The notes under the pieces: generated by a model
The model's input: the letters and a program-made list of their open reading frames with translations, nothing else
What the model was told of the DNA's origin: nothing
Databases searched by the model: none
Translations under genes and position numbers: made by a program
DNA from: Anoxybacter fermentans
Lineage (GTDB): Bacteria > Bacillota > Halanaerobiia > DY22613
Reading direction: 5' to 3'
NCBI RefSeq assembly: GCF_003991135.1
Contig: NZ_CP016379.1
Coordinates: forward strand, 1,364,001-1,428,000
Length of the DNA: 64,000 bases
Shown: piece by piece, positions 1-8,910 of the stretch
Layout: the number at the start of each line of letters is the position of its first letter
How positions within the stretch are numbered: position 1 is the stretch's first letter

Positions 1-515
1 TTGAATTCGGTGGCAGCACCAATTGGAATCACAACAGGTACTACATTTTGTCCGAAGTTTTCTTGTAATTCATCAATTGCCTTTCGAAAGTCAGCACTTT
101 CGCGATTCATCTTGTTGACAAATACAATCTTAGGCAATTCATATTCGTCAGCCATCCGCCAATATCTCTTTGTATCAATTTCAACACCAGAAGCTGCACA
201 GACTAAAATGATTACACCATCAGCAACACGTAAACTACCACGAACGTCACCGATAAAATCACTGTAACCAGGTGCATCAATAATGTTTATCTTATGATCT
301 TTATAAAGAACAGGCAAATAAGAAGCATTAATTGAAACCTTACGATTTTTCTCTTCAGGAGTCCAATCAGAAGCAGTTGTTCCATCATCTACTTTACCTA
401 AACGACTAACTACTCCACATCTGTAGAGCATAGCTTCTGTTAAGGAAGTTTTACCAGCTCCGCTATGAGAAACGAGAGCTATATTTCTAATTTGTTCAGT
501 TTTCTGTACTTTCAT
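1..515 (-). CDS. EF-G-like translational GTPase, N-terminal part (runs off the window)
   Basis: This is the first 171 codons of an elongation-factor-G-family GTPase, which drives ribosomal translocation or a related step. Reading from the ATG at 515, I see the P-loop SHSGAGKTS (residues 16-24), switch region DDGTTASDW, G3 motif DAPGYSDF and G4 motif NKMNRESADF. The DWTPEEKNRKVSI stretch is more like the EF-G-2 paralogue group than canonical fusA. The G4 motif reads NKMN where NKxD is expected. A GGACGGTGG ribosome-binding site precedes the start. The C-terminal domains lie outside the window, so the paralogue assignment is tentative. Confidence 0.9.
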   Translation of the reverse strand, partial: MKVQKTEQIRNIALVSHSGAGKTSLTEAMLYRCGVVSRLGKVDDGTTASDWTPEEKNRKVSINASYLPVLYKDHKINIIDAPGYSDFIGDVRGSLRVADGVIILVCAASGVEIDTKRYWRMADEYELPKIVFVNKMNRESADFRKAIDELQENFGQNVVPVVIPIGAATEF

Positions 516-781
516 AAACTTTACCACCGTCCTTTTTTAATTTGAAAGTTCAAAATATTATAATTGTTAAACTTGTACAGTGATCAAAGAGAACCAAATA
601 AAAGATAAAATCTTTCCCCCTTCCCTTCATTATCATAAGCTAAATTTTTTAAAACATTGACCTCCGGTCCAAAGTAAATATAGCTGAAATTTTTCGATAA
701 TTTAATATTCGGGGGAGTATGCTATTTTTCCTGCTTATATTTACAGAATTCTTTTAATTCTCCGTCATAAAATATGTCAAT

Positions 782-1099
782 TTACTTCTTACGTGTCCAG
801 CGTTCCGCATCCCGTGTTCGGTACTTATCCATCATCTTTTTAAATGCATCTTCTAAGTCAATATCCATCGAGTTAGCCATACAACAAAGGATAAAGAGGA
901 TATCAGCCAGTTCCAATGCTAGATTACCTTCTTTTTCTGTGGGCTTTTTAGGTTTTTCACCAAAAAGATGATTTATTTCCCGGGCCAGCTCTCCCACTTC
1001 TTCAGTTAACCGGGCCAGCATAGAAAGCGGATGCCAGTAACCCTCTTCAAATTGACTTATCCAACGGTCAACCTCAGCCTGAGCCTCTTTTATCTCCAT
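782..1099 (-). CDS. MazG-family nucleotide pyrophosphohydrolase
   Basis: A 105-residue all-alpha NTP pyrophosphohydrolase, expected to hydrolyse (d)NTPs to the monophosphate and pyrophosphate and so clean the nucleotide pool. The metal-binding pattern is visible as EEVGE (about residues 33-37) followed by ELADILF (about 63-69). The length fits single-domain MazG-like proteins rather than the tandem E. coli MazG. The ATG has a GAGAGGAGG site upstream. It is monocistronic, and the next gene on the plus strand is divergent. The exact substrate cannot be read from the sequence. Confidence 0.9.
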   Translation of the reverse strand: MEIKEAQAEVDRWISQFEEGYWHPLSMLARLTEEVGELAREINHLFGEKPKKPTEKEGNLALELADILFILCCMANSMDIDLEDAFKKMMDKYRTRDAERWTRKK

Positions 1100-1233
1100 A
1101 CTTTAAAATGACCCCTCCTCTCCCACTTTAAATTATCCCAAATTTTATCAATAAATTTATAGTGGTATTTAAATTTCAGATGATATTTTATAAATTCAGT
1201 CCTTATGAAGCTATTAGTTATCAACTAAAATAT

Positions 1234-1419
1234 AATTAAACTGCAAAAAGCTAATTTTGAGCGACATAGAAATTTTTCGTTAAACCATCTTAGTGAGATT
1301 TCAATCGAAATAAGGTCTCATCACAGGATGTAATGAGCCAATCAAGGGTCAGGATGACCCATTTCGATGGTTCGAAAAATTTCTCTTAAAGCGAAAAATT
1401 AGCTTTTTGTAGTAAAATC
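1234..1419 (+). repeat. Foldback MITE-like element R1 (186 bp)
   Basis: Ends AATTAAACTGC and GTAGTAAAATC, flanked directly by AAATAT (1228-1233) and AAATAT (1420-1425). It carries the TCATCAC hairpin but has lost part of the second hairpin and right arm. It lies in the divergent gap of about 430 bp between mazG and the hydantoinase-like gene. Nothing else recognisable lies in that gap. Confidence 0.9.
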
Positions 1420-1528
1420 AAATATTATTATTCTGTAAATCTATCCATTTTCCCTTTTTTTATTTGGAAAAATATATTATCATAATTAATGAACATGGGA
1501 AGAACCACTCCAGAAAGGAGAATTTTAG

Positions 1529-3238
1529 ATGATTATCGGAATTGATGTTGGTGGCACCCACACAGATGGAGTGCTGATTAAAAATGGACAGGTAACAAAA
1601 ACTGGAAAAGTGGTAACCAGACGTGATGATTTAAAGGAGAGTATCCTGGAAGTTTTAGATGAACTATTGGTTGGGCAGGATGAAAAAAAAATTGAACGGA
1701 TTGTATTCAGTACCACACTGACCACTAATTTAATAGCTCAGAGAAAATATCCACCAACCGGCCTTGTTCTCATTCCTGGACCCGGAATGAAACCTGATTG
1801 GTTAAAGCTTGGAACGATTAACTGGTTATTGAAAGGTTCTATTGACCATCGGGGCCGGAAGGTGATGGACTTAGAACAAAATGAGCTAAAAAGTTTTTTA
1901 GAAGAATTGGCTACTTCCGGTATTGTTGATCTGGCTATTGTGGGAAAGTTTTCAACCCGCAACCCTTCCTTGGAAGAGAAATTAGAATCCTTTATCCGTG
2001 AACATTTACCGGAAGTTGATAATGTCCAATTGGGAAGCCGGGTTGCACCGGTATTGAACTTTCCAAGAAGAGTACATACTACCTGGCTAAATACTGCAGT
2101 CTATCGTGAAAATACTATCTTCCTTAAAGAAGTACAGGATGCTGTCCATAAGCGCGGGATTAATGCTCAGTTATATTTGCTCAAGGCTGACGGTGGAACC
2201 ATGTTATTACAAGAAGGAATAAACTTTGGTGTTGAGACTATTAAATCTGGGCCAGCGGCAAGTATTATGGGATTTCTGGCTCTATCAGGTACTGAGAAGA
2301 GAACTTCTCTTTTGTTGGATGTGGGAGGAACCACTACCGATATTGCTCTGATAACAGGCGGTGTACCTCTTTTTGAACCTGAAGGTGTAGAGATTGAAGG
2401 CTATTTGACCTCTGTTAGAGGTTTATTAAATAGATCAATTCCCTATGGGGGTGACAGCCGTATAATTGTTGATAATGGACAGATTGGATTGGCTCCTGAA
2501 AGAGTTGGCCCTGCAGTAGCTTTTGGCGGCAGTGTACCTACATTAACCGATGCGTTGGTAGTCGCTGGTTTAGTAGAAAAAGGTGATCAAAAACAGGCAC
2601 GATTGGCCTTCGCCAAATTAGTTGAACATATTGAAGATAGTTTAGAAGAAGCGGCCCAAAAAATTATTGACCACTTTTACTTAAAAGTCAAGGAAGCTGT
2701 CGAAGAATTACTGATAGAGTTAAACAACCGACCTGTATACACCATTCACGAACTTTTAACAGATACTCGACTTGAACCGGAAGTTGTGATGATGATCGGT
2801 GGGCCTGCTAAAGCACTTCTGCCTGGATTGGCTGATAAATTGGGATTGGCTCCAATTTTACCAGATTATTATCATGTGGCCAATGCATTAGGTGCTGCAG
2901 TTGCCCGGCCAACACTTAGACAAACTCTTTATGCCGATACAGCACAAAAATTCTATAGACTATCAGGAATTATGGGTAAACAGCAAATTACTGGAAGATT
3001 TACCCTTAAAGATGCCCGACAAATTTTATTGGAACATATGAAATCTATGGTAAAACAAAATGGTGGATTGAATATTGATGATAAATTGATAGAGATTACC
3101 CATGAAGAGAGTTTTAATCTAGTGCGGGGCTTTTCAACCCAGGGCCAGATTTTAAGATTAAAAGCCCAGGTCAAACCCGGTATCGATCCCGCCCTGGGAG
3201 AACTGAAATTTCTAATGAAAGGTGAGATAAAACAATGA
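1529..3238 (+). CDS. Hydantoinase/oxoprolinase family protein
   Basis: A 569-residue member of the HyuA/oxoprolinase ASKHA superfamily, which uses ATP to open hydantoin or 5-oxoproline-like rings. The N-terminus has the phosphate-1 loop GIDVGGTHTDG. A second actin-like ATP motif, LLLDVGGTTTDIALI, lies near residue 265, and MMIGGPAKALLP near 420 fits the adenosine motif. AGAAAGGAG precedes the ATG. It overlaps the next gene by four bases (ATGA), so the two are probably translated together. No HyuB partner is present, so the substrate is open. Confidence 0.85.
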   Translation: MIIGIDVGGTHTDGVLIKNGQVTKTGKVVTRRDDLKESILEVLDELLVGQDEKKIERIVFSTTLTTNLIAQRKYPPTGLVLIPGPGMKPDWLKLGTINWLLKGSIDHRGRKVMDLEQNELKSFLEELATSGIVDLAIVGKFSTRNPSLEEKLESFIREHLPEVDNVQLGSRVAPVLNFPRRVHTTWLNTAVYRENTIFLKEVQDAVHKRGINAQLYLLKADGGTMLLQEGINFGVETIKSGPAASIMGFLALSGTEKRTSLLLDVGGTTTDIALITGGVPLFEPEGVEIEGYLTSVRGLLNRSIPYGGDSRIIVDNGQIGLAPERVGPAVAFGGSVPTLTDALVVAGLVEKGDQKQARLAFAKLVEHIEDSLEEAAQKIIDHFYLKVKEAVEELLIELNNRPVYTIHELLTDTRLEPEVVMMIGGPAKALLPGLADKLGLAPILPDYYHVANALGAAVARPTLRQTLYADTAQKFYRLSGIMGKQQITGRFTLKDARQILLEHMKSMVKQNGGLNIDDKLIEITHEESFNLVRGFSTQGQILRLKAQVKPGIDPALGELKFLMKGEIKQ

Positions 3239-4602
3239 AAAGTAATGTACCTGTAGCAAAAAATAGATTAGGACTGATCTTTTTTCCTGCTTATGACTGG
3301 GCCATAACTCCTGACCATCCTGAACGAGAAGAACGGCTTCTTTACACCCATGATCAGATTATAGAAGAAGGACTATTGGATGTGGAGGGAATTTACGAAT
3401 TTAAACCCGAATTGGCTACTGAAAAAGATGTGGCCAGGGTACATATTTGTGTACCAAATGTAAAAACTCTGGCAACTACTTCTCACCTCATTTCAGCAGG
3501 TGGAGCAATTACTGCTGCAAAAAAGTATATAGAAGGTGTAGTGGACAAGGCTTTTGCCCTGGTACGCCCACCAGGCCATCATGCTTTTCGAGTGGTCCAT
3601 GGAAATCGGGGATTTTGTAATATTAATAATGAAGCGATTATGGTTGAGTGGCTTAGAACCAACTATAATCCTGAACTAAAAGTAGTATTTATTGATACTG
3701 ATGCCCACCATGCTGATGGAACTCAGGATATTTATTATCATGATCCAAATGTACTCCATATCAGCATACATCAGGATGGCCGGACTCTCTATCCCGGAAC
3801 CGGTTTTACATGGGAATTAGGTGGGCCGGGGGCCATGGCAAAGACTTTGAATATTCCCCTCCCTCCCGGAACGACTGATGAGGGGTATCTGTATGTGATT
3901 GATGAACTAATACTGCCTATATTAGAAGAGTTTAAGCCTGATCTGATTATCAATTCTGCCGGACAGGATAATCATTACAGTGATCCTTTGACCAATATGG
4001 GTATCACTGCTCAAGGGTATGCGGAGTTAAATCATAGGTTAAATCCTCATCTGGCAGTTTTACAAGGTGGTTATAGTATTGAAGATGCACTACCATATAC
4101 TAATCTAGGAATTCTTCTGGCCATGGCCGGGCTGGACTATTCTAATTTAAAGGAACCTGATTATCATCCTTCCCGTTCAAGACAAGATTCCAGGACTATG
4201 GATCAGATTAAACAGATTGTTGAACAGGTACGGTACTATTGGGAAAATCGGGACAGATTGATTTCTGATGAGTTTGAAACTATTGGCAATGGTTATTATC
4301 AACGGGAGCGGGAAATTTTTTATGATACAGATTATATTTCAGAAAAGCAGAAGGAAACTGTTAAGGTCTGTAATACTCCCGACTGTCATGGACATATTTT
4401 CATTAAGTCCATTGGCACTCATTTGGGGATTTATAAAAAAAGAGTATCTATTGCAGCAGTGATTATTCCGCGACTGGTATGTAAGGAATGTCAGCAAATA
4501 GCAAGAGAGAAATATGAAGAATATTGTCAGAAAGGGCAATATCATTATGTATATTTGCAAAATCAGGTGAATGAGGAGTATTTAAGATGGGTGAGAGAAT
4601 AG
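3235..4602 (+). CDS. Histone-deacetylase-superfamily amidohydrolase with C-terminal Cys4 module
   Basis: A 455-residue zinc deacetylase-like protein of the AcuC/HDAC/acetylpolyamine amidohydrolase fold. The active-site histidines are in RPPGHHA (H115, H116). The zinc ligands read D156 and H158 in DTDAHHADGT and D245 in GQDNHYSDPL, and the glycine turn is LQGGYS. Beyond the catalytic domain is a tail of about 100 residues with C379-x4-C384 and C416-x2-C419, which looks like a zinc ribbon and is not usual for the family. It overlaps the hydantoinase-like gene by 4 bp, suggesting a shared catabolic or amide-cleaving pathway (inference). The substrate is unknown. Confidence 0.85.
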   Translation: MKSNVPVAKNRLGLIFFPAYDWAITPDHPEREERLLYTHDQIIEEGLLDVEGIYEFKPELATEKDVARVHICVPNVKTLATTSHLISAGGAITAAKKYIEGVVDKAFALVRPPGHHAFRVVHGNRGFCNINNEAIMVEWLRTNYNPELKVVFIDTDAHHADGTQDIYYHDPNVLHISIHQDGRTLYPGTGFTWELGGPGAMAKTLNIPLPPGTTDEGYLYVIDELILPILEEFKPDLIINSAGQDNHYSDPLTNMGITAQGYAELNHRLNPHLAVLQGGYSIEDALPYTNLGILLAMAGLDYSNLKEPDYHPSRSRQDSRTMDQIKQIVEQVRYYWENRDRLISDEFETIGNGYYQREREIFYDTDYISEKQKETVKVCNTPDCHGHIFIKSIGTHLGIYKKRVSIAAVIIPRLVCKECQQIAREKYEEYCQKGQYHYVYLQNQVNEEYLRWVRE

Positions 4603-4692
4603 TTAATTAACTTAAGAATATTAAGCCAGAATCTCTGTTACGGTCCCAGAGATCAGATAAACGATTGGATAACATCATAATATTTTATCAAT

Positions 4693-4913
4693 GGTTATAC
4701 TGCAAAAAGATAATTTTTTTCTTTAAGAGAAATTTTTGAAATCATCTGAAGCTCGATTTCAGTCGAAATAAGACTCACTAATCAAAGGGCCCTCCTGGCC
4801 CTTGATTAGCTCATCACCTCCTGTGATGAGGCTTTATTTCTCCTTCAATCTTGTTAAGATGGTCTAACCAAAAATTTCTATGTAACTTAAAATTAGCTTT
4901 TTGCAGTATAATC
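4693..4913 (-). repeat. Foldback MITE-like element R2 (221 bp)
   Basis: Ends GGTTATACTGC and GCAGTATAATC, flanked by ATCAAT on both sides (4687-4692 and 4914-4919). Full length and in reverse orientation. It sits in the convergent gap between the deacetylase-like gene and the secreted-protein gene. Confidence 0.9.
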
Positions 4914-4921
4914 ATCAATTT

Positions 4922-4997
4922 TATTTTATCAAGGAAAATTTTTTAATACTAAAGATGAAAGTCAACCATAATTTTATAATTTACTGGCATTACAAAT
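4922..4997 (+). repeat. Second small hairpin repeat, copy A
   Basis: About 75 bp closely resembling 46632-46705. The shared core is TTAATACYAARGATGAAAGT, followed later by TATAATTT and GGCATTA. The outer parts TAATACTAA and TTACTGGCATTA can pair into a stem. It is not related to the R1-R14 family, and I do not know its function. Confidence 0.55.
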
Positions 4998-5025
4998 ATT
5001 TCTATCCAACGATCCAGATAAAATC

Positions 5026-5062
5026 TCAGGCTGTTGACAAAATTAGAATGTCAACAGCCTGA
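5026..5062 (-). terminator. Stem-loop, likely terminator of the secreted-protein gene
   Basis: Perfect 14-bp stem TCAGGCTGTTGACA / TGTCAACAGCCTGA with a 9-nt loop, about 125 bp past the stop of the minus-strand gene at 5188. The following T-rich tract (GATTTTATCT) is weak, so it could instead be a bidirectional barrier between convergent genes. Confidence 0.65.
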
Positions 5063-5187
5063 ACTACTCTAATTTGGGATAGTTAATTTATTTTAACCAG
5101 GATTCAATGATCATCACTCTTTGGTGTTGGATGAACCGTACAAACAGAATCCACCCTTCCAATTTTACCCTGTGGGAGAGTATAGTT

Positions 5188-6513
5188 CTATTGCACACAT
5201 TCAGCATAAAAAGAGACAGCAGCTTCTCCGGTACTGGTCAACTGACCACTGCGGTAAATAGATTCCCCGGCATTCAATACAAATTCTATACTACCCATAA
5301 AATCATCACCAGAAGTTGAATCAGAATCATATACTTCAATTTCAATCAGACTCCCAGCAGGTTTAGCTATATAGATAGCATTTGTATCTCCATCATAAGT
5401 GGTTATCAGAGCATCATCTCTTCCCATTTTCACAGGATATGCAGTTCCCTTTACAGCATCATCATGTTTCCATAAACGTTCATCCCAATAGATTTGTCCA
5501 TCAACAAATATCTTCAAGTAAATATCACTTCCATTTCCAAAAGCATCACGATCAGCTAGACTGGTAACATCATACAGAACAATCTTATGTGTATATTGCG
5601 AATTGGAAACATAATTTCGACTCCAATTTCCTAATCCGGTAACATGAGTATCAATTAGGTGAGCTGGGTCTGACCAGGCAGAACCATTAAAGGCTGGGCC
5701 ATCGTCAGCATCATCCCAATACCAGGGAGTTTTTGCTGCATTTTCCTGATAAGTATCTCCTCTAAATACACCAAAGGCAGCATATGTTTCTACAAAATCA
5801 TACCTACGGTCCCAGAGGTCAGAAAAAGGTCTTAATGTATACGAATACTCATGTACCCAATTTCCACTTCCATCTGTTGGAACTTCAGCCCATCCACCAT
5901 AGTAATAAACAATTCCATCACCGCCAGGAGCATCTCTACCATCATAGGCTTTCCAACCATGTCCATTATTGTCCAGAGAACTGCCGTTAGCCTGAATATA
6001 AATTTCAGGACGACCATAACTGTCAAAAAGAATTCCTCCATTCACAGTTTCTTCTGCTCCCCGGATATTCGGATCATTTGTATAAACATTCCAATCATCA
6101 TGGGCCATTGTTATCATAACATGCAACGAACCATATGTAGAACCATCCTTTTTAATAGCCAAAACCGCTCCCTCAAAATCATTCTCATGCTGATCAAAGA
6201 GCGGCCCATCATCACGGGGATGAAAAGCATCATAGTTGATAAACCAGTGAGTTTCAGTCTCAACAACACTATAGTAAATATAAGAATATTTGGGATAATT
6301 ATATAAATTTTCCCAGTTATCTATTCCTTTCCAATTGCTATCATAATTAAATAGAGTAAAATACTCGGCTTCATAATCATAATTAACATTTGTATCATGA
6401 TAAAATCTAGGTGCCCAATGTTGAGCTAATTCATCATAAGTTATAGCCGCAACCGGCAAAGCCATACCCCACATCACTAAAAAAAGAATGATTAAAGGAC
6501 TAACTTTTCTCAT
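5188..6513 (-). CDS. Secreted protein of unknown function with C2-like C-terminus
   Basis: A 441-residue protein with a clear signal peptide (MRKVSPLIILFLVMWGMALPVAA, cleaved after about residue 23). The mature part is rich in Trp, Tyr and Asp. The stretch HWFINYDAFHPRDDG...DQHENDFEG (about 88-115) recalls the acidic/histidine centre of NPP1/Vps62-like extracellular proteins, but the similarity is only impressionistic. The last 90 residues contain IEIEVYDSDSTSGDDFMG, typical of a calcium-binding C2-type beta sandwich. ACAGGAGGAAAAGCT gives a strong ribosome-binding site. It is a single gene, probably acting outside the cell. Confidence 0.75.
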   Translation of the reverse strand: MRKVSPLIILFLVMWGMALPVAAITYDELAQHWAPRFYHDTNVNYDYEAEYFTLFNYDSNWKGIDNWENLYNYPKYSYIYYSVVETETHWFINYDAFHPRDDGPLFDQHENDFEGAVLAIKKDGSTYGSLHVMITMAHDDWNVYTNDPNIRGAEETVNGGILFDSYGRPEIYIQANGSSLDNNGHGWKAYDGRDAPGGDGIVYYYGGWAEVPTDGSGNWVHEYSYTLRPFSDLWDRRYDFVETYAAFGVFRGDTYQENAAKTPWYWDDADDGPAFNGSAWSDPAHLIDTHVTGLGNWSRNYVSNSQYTHKIVLYDVTSLADRDAFGNGSDIYLKIFVDGQIYWDERLWKHDDAVKGTAYPVKMGRDDALITTYDGDTNAIYIAKPAGSLIEIEVYDSDSTSGDDFMGSIEFVLNAGESIYRSGQLTSTGEAAVSFYAECVQ

Positions 6514-6773
6514 AGCTTTTCCTCCTGTTCTTTGATTTTTGATAGTTAAAAACTGATAAAGAATAAAAATTTATCCCCATTCTTGCCTCCTTTCTGTGTT
6601 TATTCTTTCTTTCTAATACTTTCCAGTCAATATAAGTATATAATATTTTCTTTGTTTTATCAAATAAAGTTGTAAAATACAACAAATAGCCTTTAAGGGT
6701 TTTTGGATAATAATTACAGCTATAGGTTAAGTAAATGAAAAGTTCTTTCTGTAGAAAAGGGCACTTTCAAGGC

Positions 6774-6818
6774 AAAAAAAAGGATTCTACCTAATGATTT
6801 AGGTAGAACCCCTTATTT
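6774..6818 (-). terminator. Rho-independent terminator downstream of the acetyltransferase gene
   Basis: Stem TTCTACCTAA / TTAGGTAGAA with a TGAT loop (6785-6808), followed on the minus strand by a run of eight Ts. The plus-strand side also has a T-rich tail. Element R3 lies between this terminator and the gene it seems to serve (7057-7533). Confidence 0.75.
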
Positions 6819-6872
6819 TGTATTACTTATTTTTCAAAACATAACCTCCCCGACTTTATCAGATATATAAAT

Positions 6873-7034
6873 GAACAAACTGCAAAAAGCTAACCATCTC
6901 AGTGAAATTGAAGGAGAAATAAGGTCTTATCATAGCTTTTGATAAACCAATCCATGGATTGCCCTGAAATCAATCTTTAGATGGTTCGAAAAATTTCTTT
7001 ATGAAGTGAAAAATTAGCTTTTTGCAGTAAGATC
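6873..7034 (+). repeat. Foldback MITE-like element R3 (162 bp, internally deleted)
   Basis: Ends GAACAAACTGC and GCAGTAAGATC, flanked by ATAAAT at 6867-6872 and 7035-7040. Most of the left arm between the terminal repeat and the CCATCT box is missing and the central hairpins are decayed, so this looks like an older copy. It lies 22 bp past the acetyltransferase stop. Confidence 0.85.
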
Positions 7035-7056
7035 ATAAATTTAATCAAAATTCCTC

Positions 7057-7533
7057 TTAGATTTTCTTTTGTAATACCAAAATTTCTACAGAATCATCTA
7101 AACTATCCTTATATCTCGATACTTCGATAAATCCGTGTTTTTTATAAAATTGACGTGTCCTATGAAATTGCGGATAATCAGAATTTTCTGCAAGAGTATT
7201 TACTTCAATTACTTCAATATTTTTTGATTTTAAGTAATTTTCAACTACTTTCAAAAGCTTTTTCCCAATTCCTCTATTTTGAAATTCTGGATGGACAGCC
7301 ATCCATGAAATCTTCCCATTATGATAATTTGATCTTCCTACTAAAAACGAGATAAATCCTACAAATTTATCATTTACAGTAGCAACATAACCATCATGTC
7401 TGCTGATATTATTCCTAACTGCCTCTAATGTCGGCTTAGAAAAATATTGAGGAAGTAATTCCAGTAACTTAATAATGTCTTGAGTATCTTTCTCTTCCTT
7501 CTTTCGTATTTCGATAGATATCCGATTATTCAT
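7057..7533 (-). CDS. GNAT-family N-acetyltransferase
   Basis: A 158-residue acetyl-CoA-dependent acetyltransferase of the GCN5-related fold. The CoA-binding motif A reads HPEFQNRGIGKKLL (about residues 81-94), preceded by the beta strand KISWMAV and followed by QFHRTRQFYKKHGFIEV, the usual C-terminal strand-helix. The start has AAGGGTGAG upstream. It is 26 bp downstream of the deacylase gene on the same strand, so the two may be co-transcribed. The acceptor substrate is unknown. Confidence 0.88.
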   Translation of the reverse strand: MNNRISIEIRKKEEKDTQDIIKLLELLPQYFSKPTLEAVRNNISRHDGYVATVNDKFVGFISFLVGRSNYHNGKISWMAVHPEFQNRGIGKKLLKVVENYLKSKNIEVIEVNTLAENSDYPQFHRTRQFYKKHGFIEVSRYKDSLDDSVEILVLQKKI

Positions 7534-7559
7534 AAAGCACTCACCCTTTTTTAGCCAAA

Positions 7560-8438
7560 TTATTCCAAAGGCGCCACACTAGCAACAGGCATTCCCTTAA
7601 AAACATAAGACGCTGGACGCACCATAATAGCAACACCATCTACCGGCGCCAAAATATCCTTTTCACCTATACGCCCTAAAAGATCACCGTTTTTAATTTC
7701 ATCGCCTGGCTTAACAGCAGGAATAAAAACACCATCCAGATCAGTTTTAACGGGCTGTAACTTACCATAAAAAGTAGGTTCTGGTTTGACATTTTTTCCT
7801 TTAATCATACCTAAATGACGCAATAAATTAATAAGTGATTGATAACATTCCTCTGCAGCTTCCAGGTTGATGACCCCATCTTCTCCTCCACCGGGCAGTT
7901 CGATAATAACCGCTGGAATACCTTTTTTACAGGCCTCAACAAAGAGTTGACCATTGGCACCCCAACTCTCAATAACACGTGGAATAGATAACATACCCGC
8001 TAACTCTTTTGCAAAATCATATTCTTGCCACAATGCCAGGGTATAACTTGAACCCCAAAGACCGCAACAATGCAAATCAACGATATAATCAACATTCTGG
8101 GCCTCTTCCCAAATCATATTAGCTACAGCCTGGCTTGGGCCAGAATCCCGGCTTCCCGGAAAAATGCGGTTCAAATCCTGTTCATCATAAGGCGATGTAC
8201 GCTTAAGCCGCCGAAAAGCAGTCGGATTGGAAATAGGTAGTACTTTAACCGACCCTTTTAACAGTTGGTTCTCTTCGAGAAAACTAATTACCTTATGAGC
8301 AACATAAATGCCTGTCGCTTCTCCACCATGAATTCCCCCGGTAAAGAAAACCTGAGGAGTTCCTTCACCAAAGACATGAAAAGTCAATTCTACTTTTACA
8401 AAATCATCAACTATACGGGTATAGGTACTCTTTTTCAT
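7560..8438 (-). CDS. Succinylglutamate desuccinylase/aspartoacylase-family zinc hydrolase
   Basis: A 292-residue M14-like zinc hydrolase of the AstE/AspA group, which cleaves N-acyl amino acids or related amides. Zinc ligands are visible in GGIHGGE (about residues 34-40) and in VDLHCCG (about 120), and the substrate-side arginine is in RLKRTSPYDEQDLNRIFPG. The last 80 residues (PAVKPGDEIKNGDLLGRIG...APVDGVAIM) form a barrel-sandwich, lipoyl-like domain seen in this family. AAAAGAGGTGATAC precedes the ATG. The substrate cannot be assigned. Confidence 0.85.
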   Translation of the reverse strand: MKKSTYTRIVDDFVKVELTFHVFGEGTPQVFFTGGIHGGEATGIYVAHKVISFLEENQLLKGSVKVLPISNPTAFRRLKRTSPYDEQDLNRIFPGSRDSGPSQAVANMIWEEAQNVDYIVDLHCCGLWGSSYTLALWQEYDFAKELAGMLSIPRVIESWGANGQLFVEACKKGIPAVIIELPGGGEDGVINLEAAEECYQSLINLLRHLGMIKGKNVKPEPTFYGKLQPVKTDLDGVFIPAVKPGDEIKNGDLLGRIGEKDILAPVDGVAIMVRPASYVFKGMPVASVAPLE

Positions 8439-8537
8439 GATGTATCACCTCTTTTAATATTGATATATTATAAAATTTTCCATTGCCTATAAAAAGTTAG
8501 AATAAACAGTAATATTTCTTTTGTTTTTATATTAGAT

Positions 8538-8759
8538 GATTAAACTGCAAAAAGCTAATTTTGAGCGACATAGAAATTTTTCGCCAAATCATCTTAGCGA
8601 GATTTCCGACGAAATAAGGCCTCATCACAGGAGGTGATGAGCTAATCAAAGGCCAGGAGGACCCGTTGATTAGGAAACCTTATTTCGGCGGAAATCGAGC
8701 TTTAGATAATTCGAAAAATTTCTATAAGAAGCGAAAAATTAGCTTTTTGCAGTTTAACC
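8538..8759 (+). repeat. Foldback MITE-like element R4 (222 bp)
   Basis: Ends GATTAAACTGC and GCAGTTTAACC. It is full length with both central hairpins (TCATCAC/GTGATGA and CTAATCAA/TTGATTAG). Flanks ATTAGAT and ATCAAAT match at only 5 of 7 positions. About 75 bp past the element match the sequence past R5 at 15111. Confidence 0.9.
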
Positions 8760-8838
8760 ATCAAATTCTTTTTGCTCTTATAATCTTATAATTTATAGAA
8801 CAATTTTGTCAGAAAAATTTTTAAAACTTAATTTTAAC
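8760..8838 (+). repeat. Direct repeat of the R5 flank (left border of the IS island)
   Basis: The segment beginning ATCAAATTC and running through TTTTGTCAGAAAAATTTT to AACTTAATTTTAA recurs at 15111-15180. The two differ mainly by an 8-bp CTTATAAT duplication here and a few substitutions. No other R copy has this flank, so this is a duplication of a locus and not part of the element. Confidence 0.8.
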
Positions 8839-8910
8839 TTAAATTCAGCAAGTAAAATGCCTAATACCTGATATTACGGACTTTGATAACATAAATTATT
8901 GAAAAATTTT

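Noticed and set aside
670-710. AGCTGAAATTTTTCGATAATTTAAT as a further element remnant
   Set aside because: Only about 12 bp resemble the arm (GAAATTTTTCG), without terminal repeat or hairpins; likely chance in AT-rich DNA.
5851-6306. Plus-strand open frame of 151 codons opposite the secreted-protein gene
   Set aside because: No ribosome-binding site, low-complexity composition, and it lies antisense to a gene with signal peptide and strong start.
8611-8650. AGGAGGTGATGAG inside the foldback elements as a ribosome-binding site with an ATG start
   Set aside because: It resembles a Shine-Dalgarno plus ATG, but the frame stops after two codons (ATG AGC TAA), the word is part of a hairpin, and it is altered in several copies (GGATGTGATGAG).
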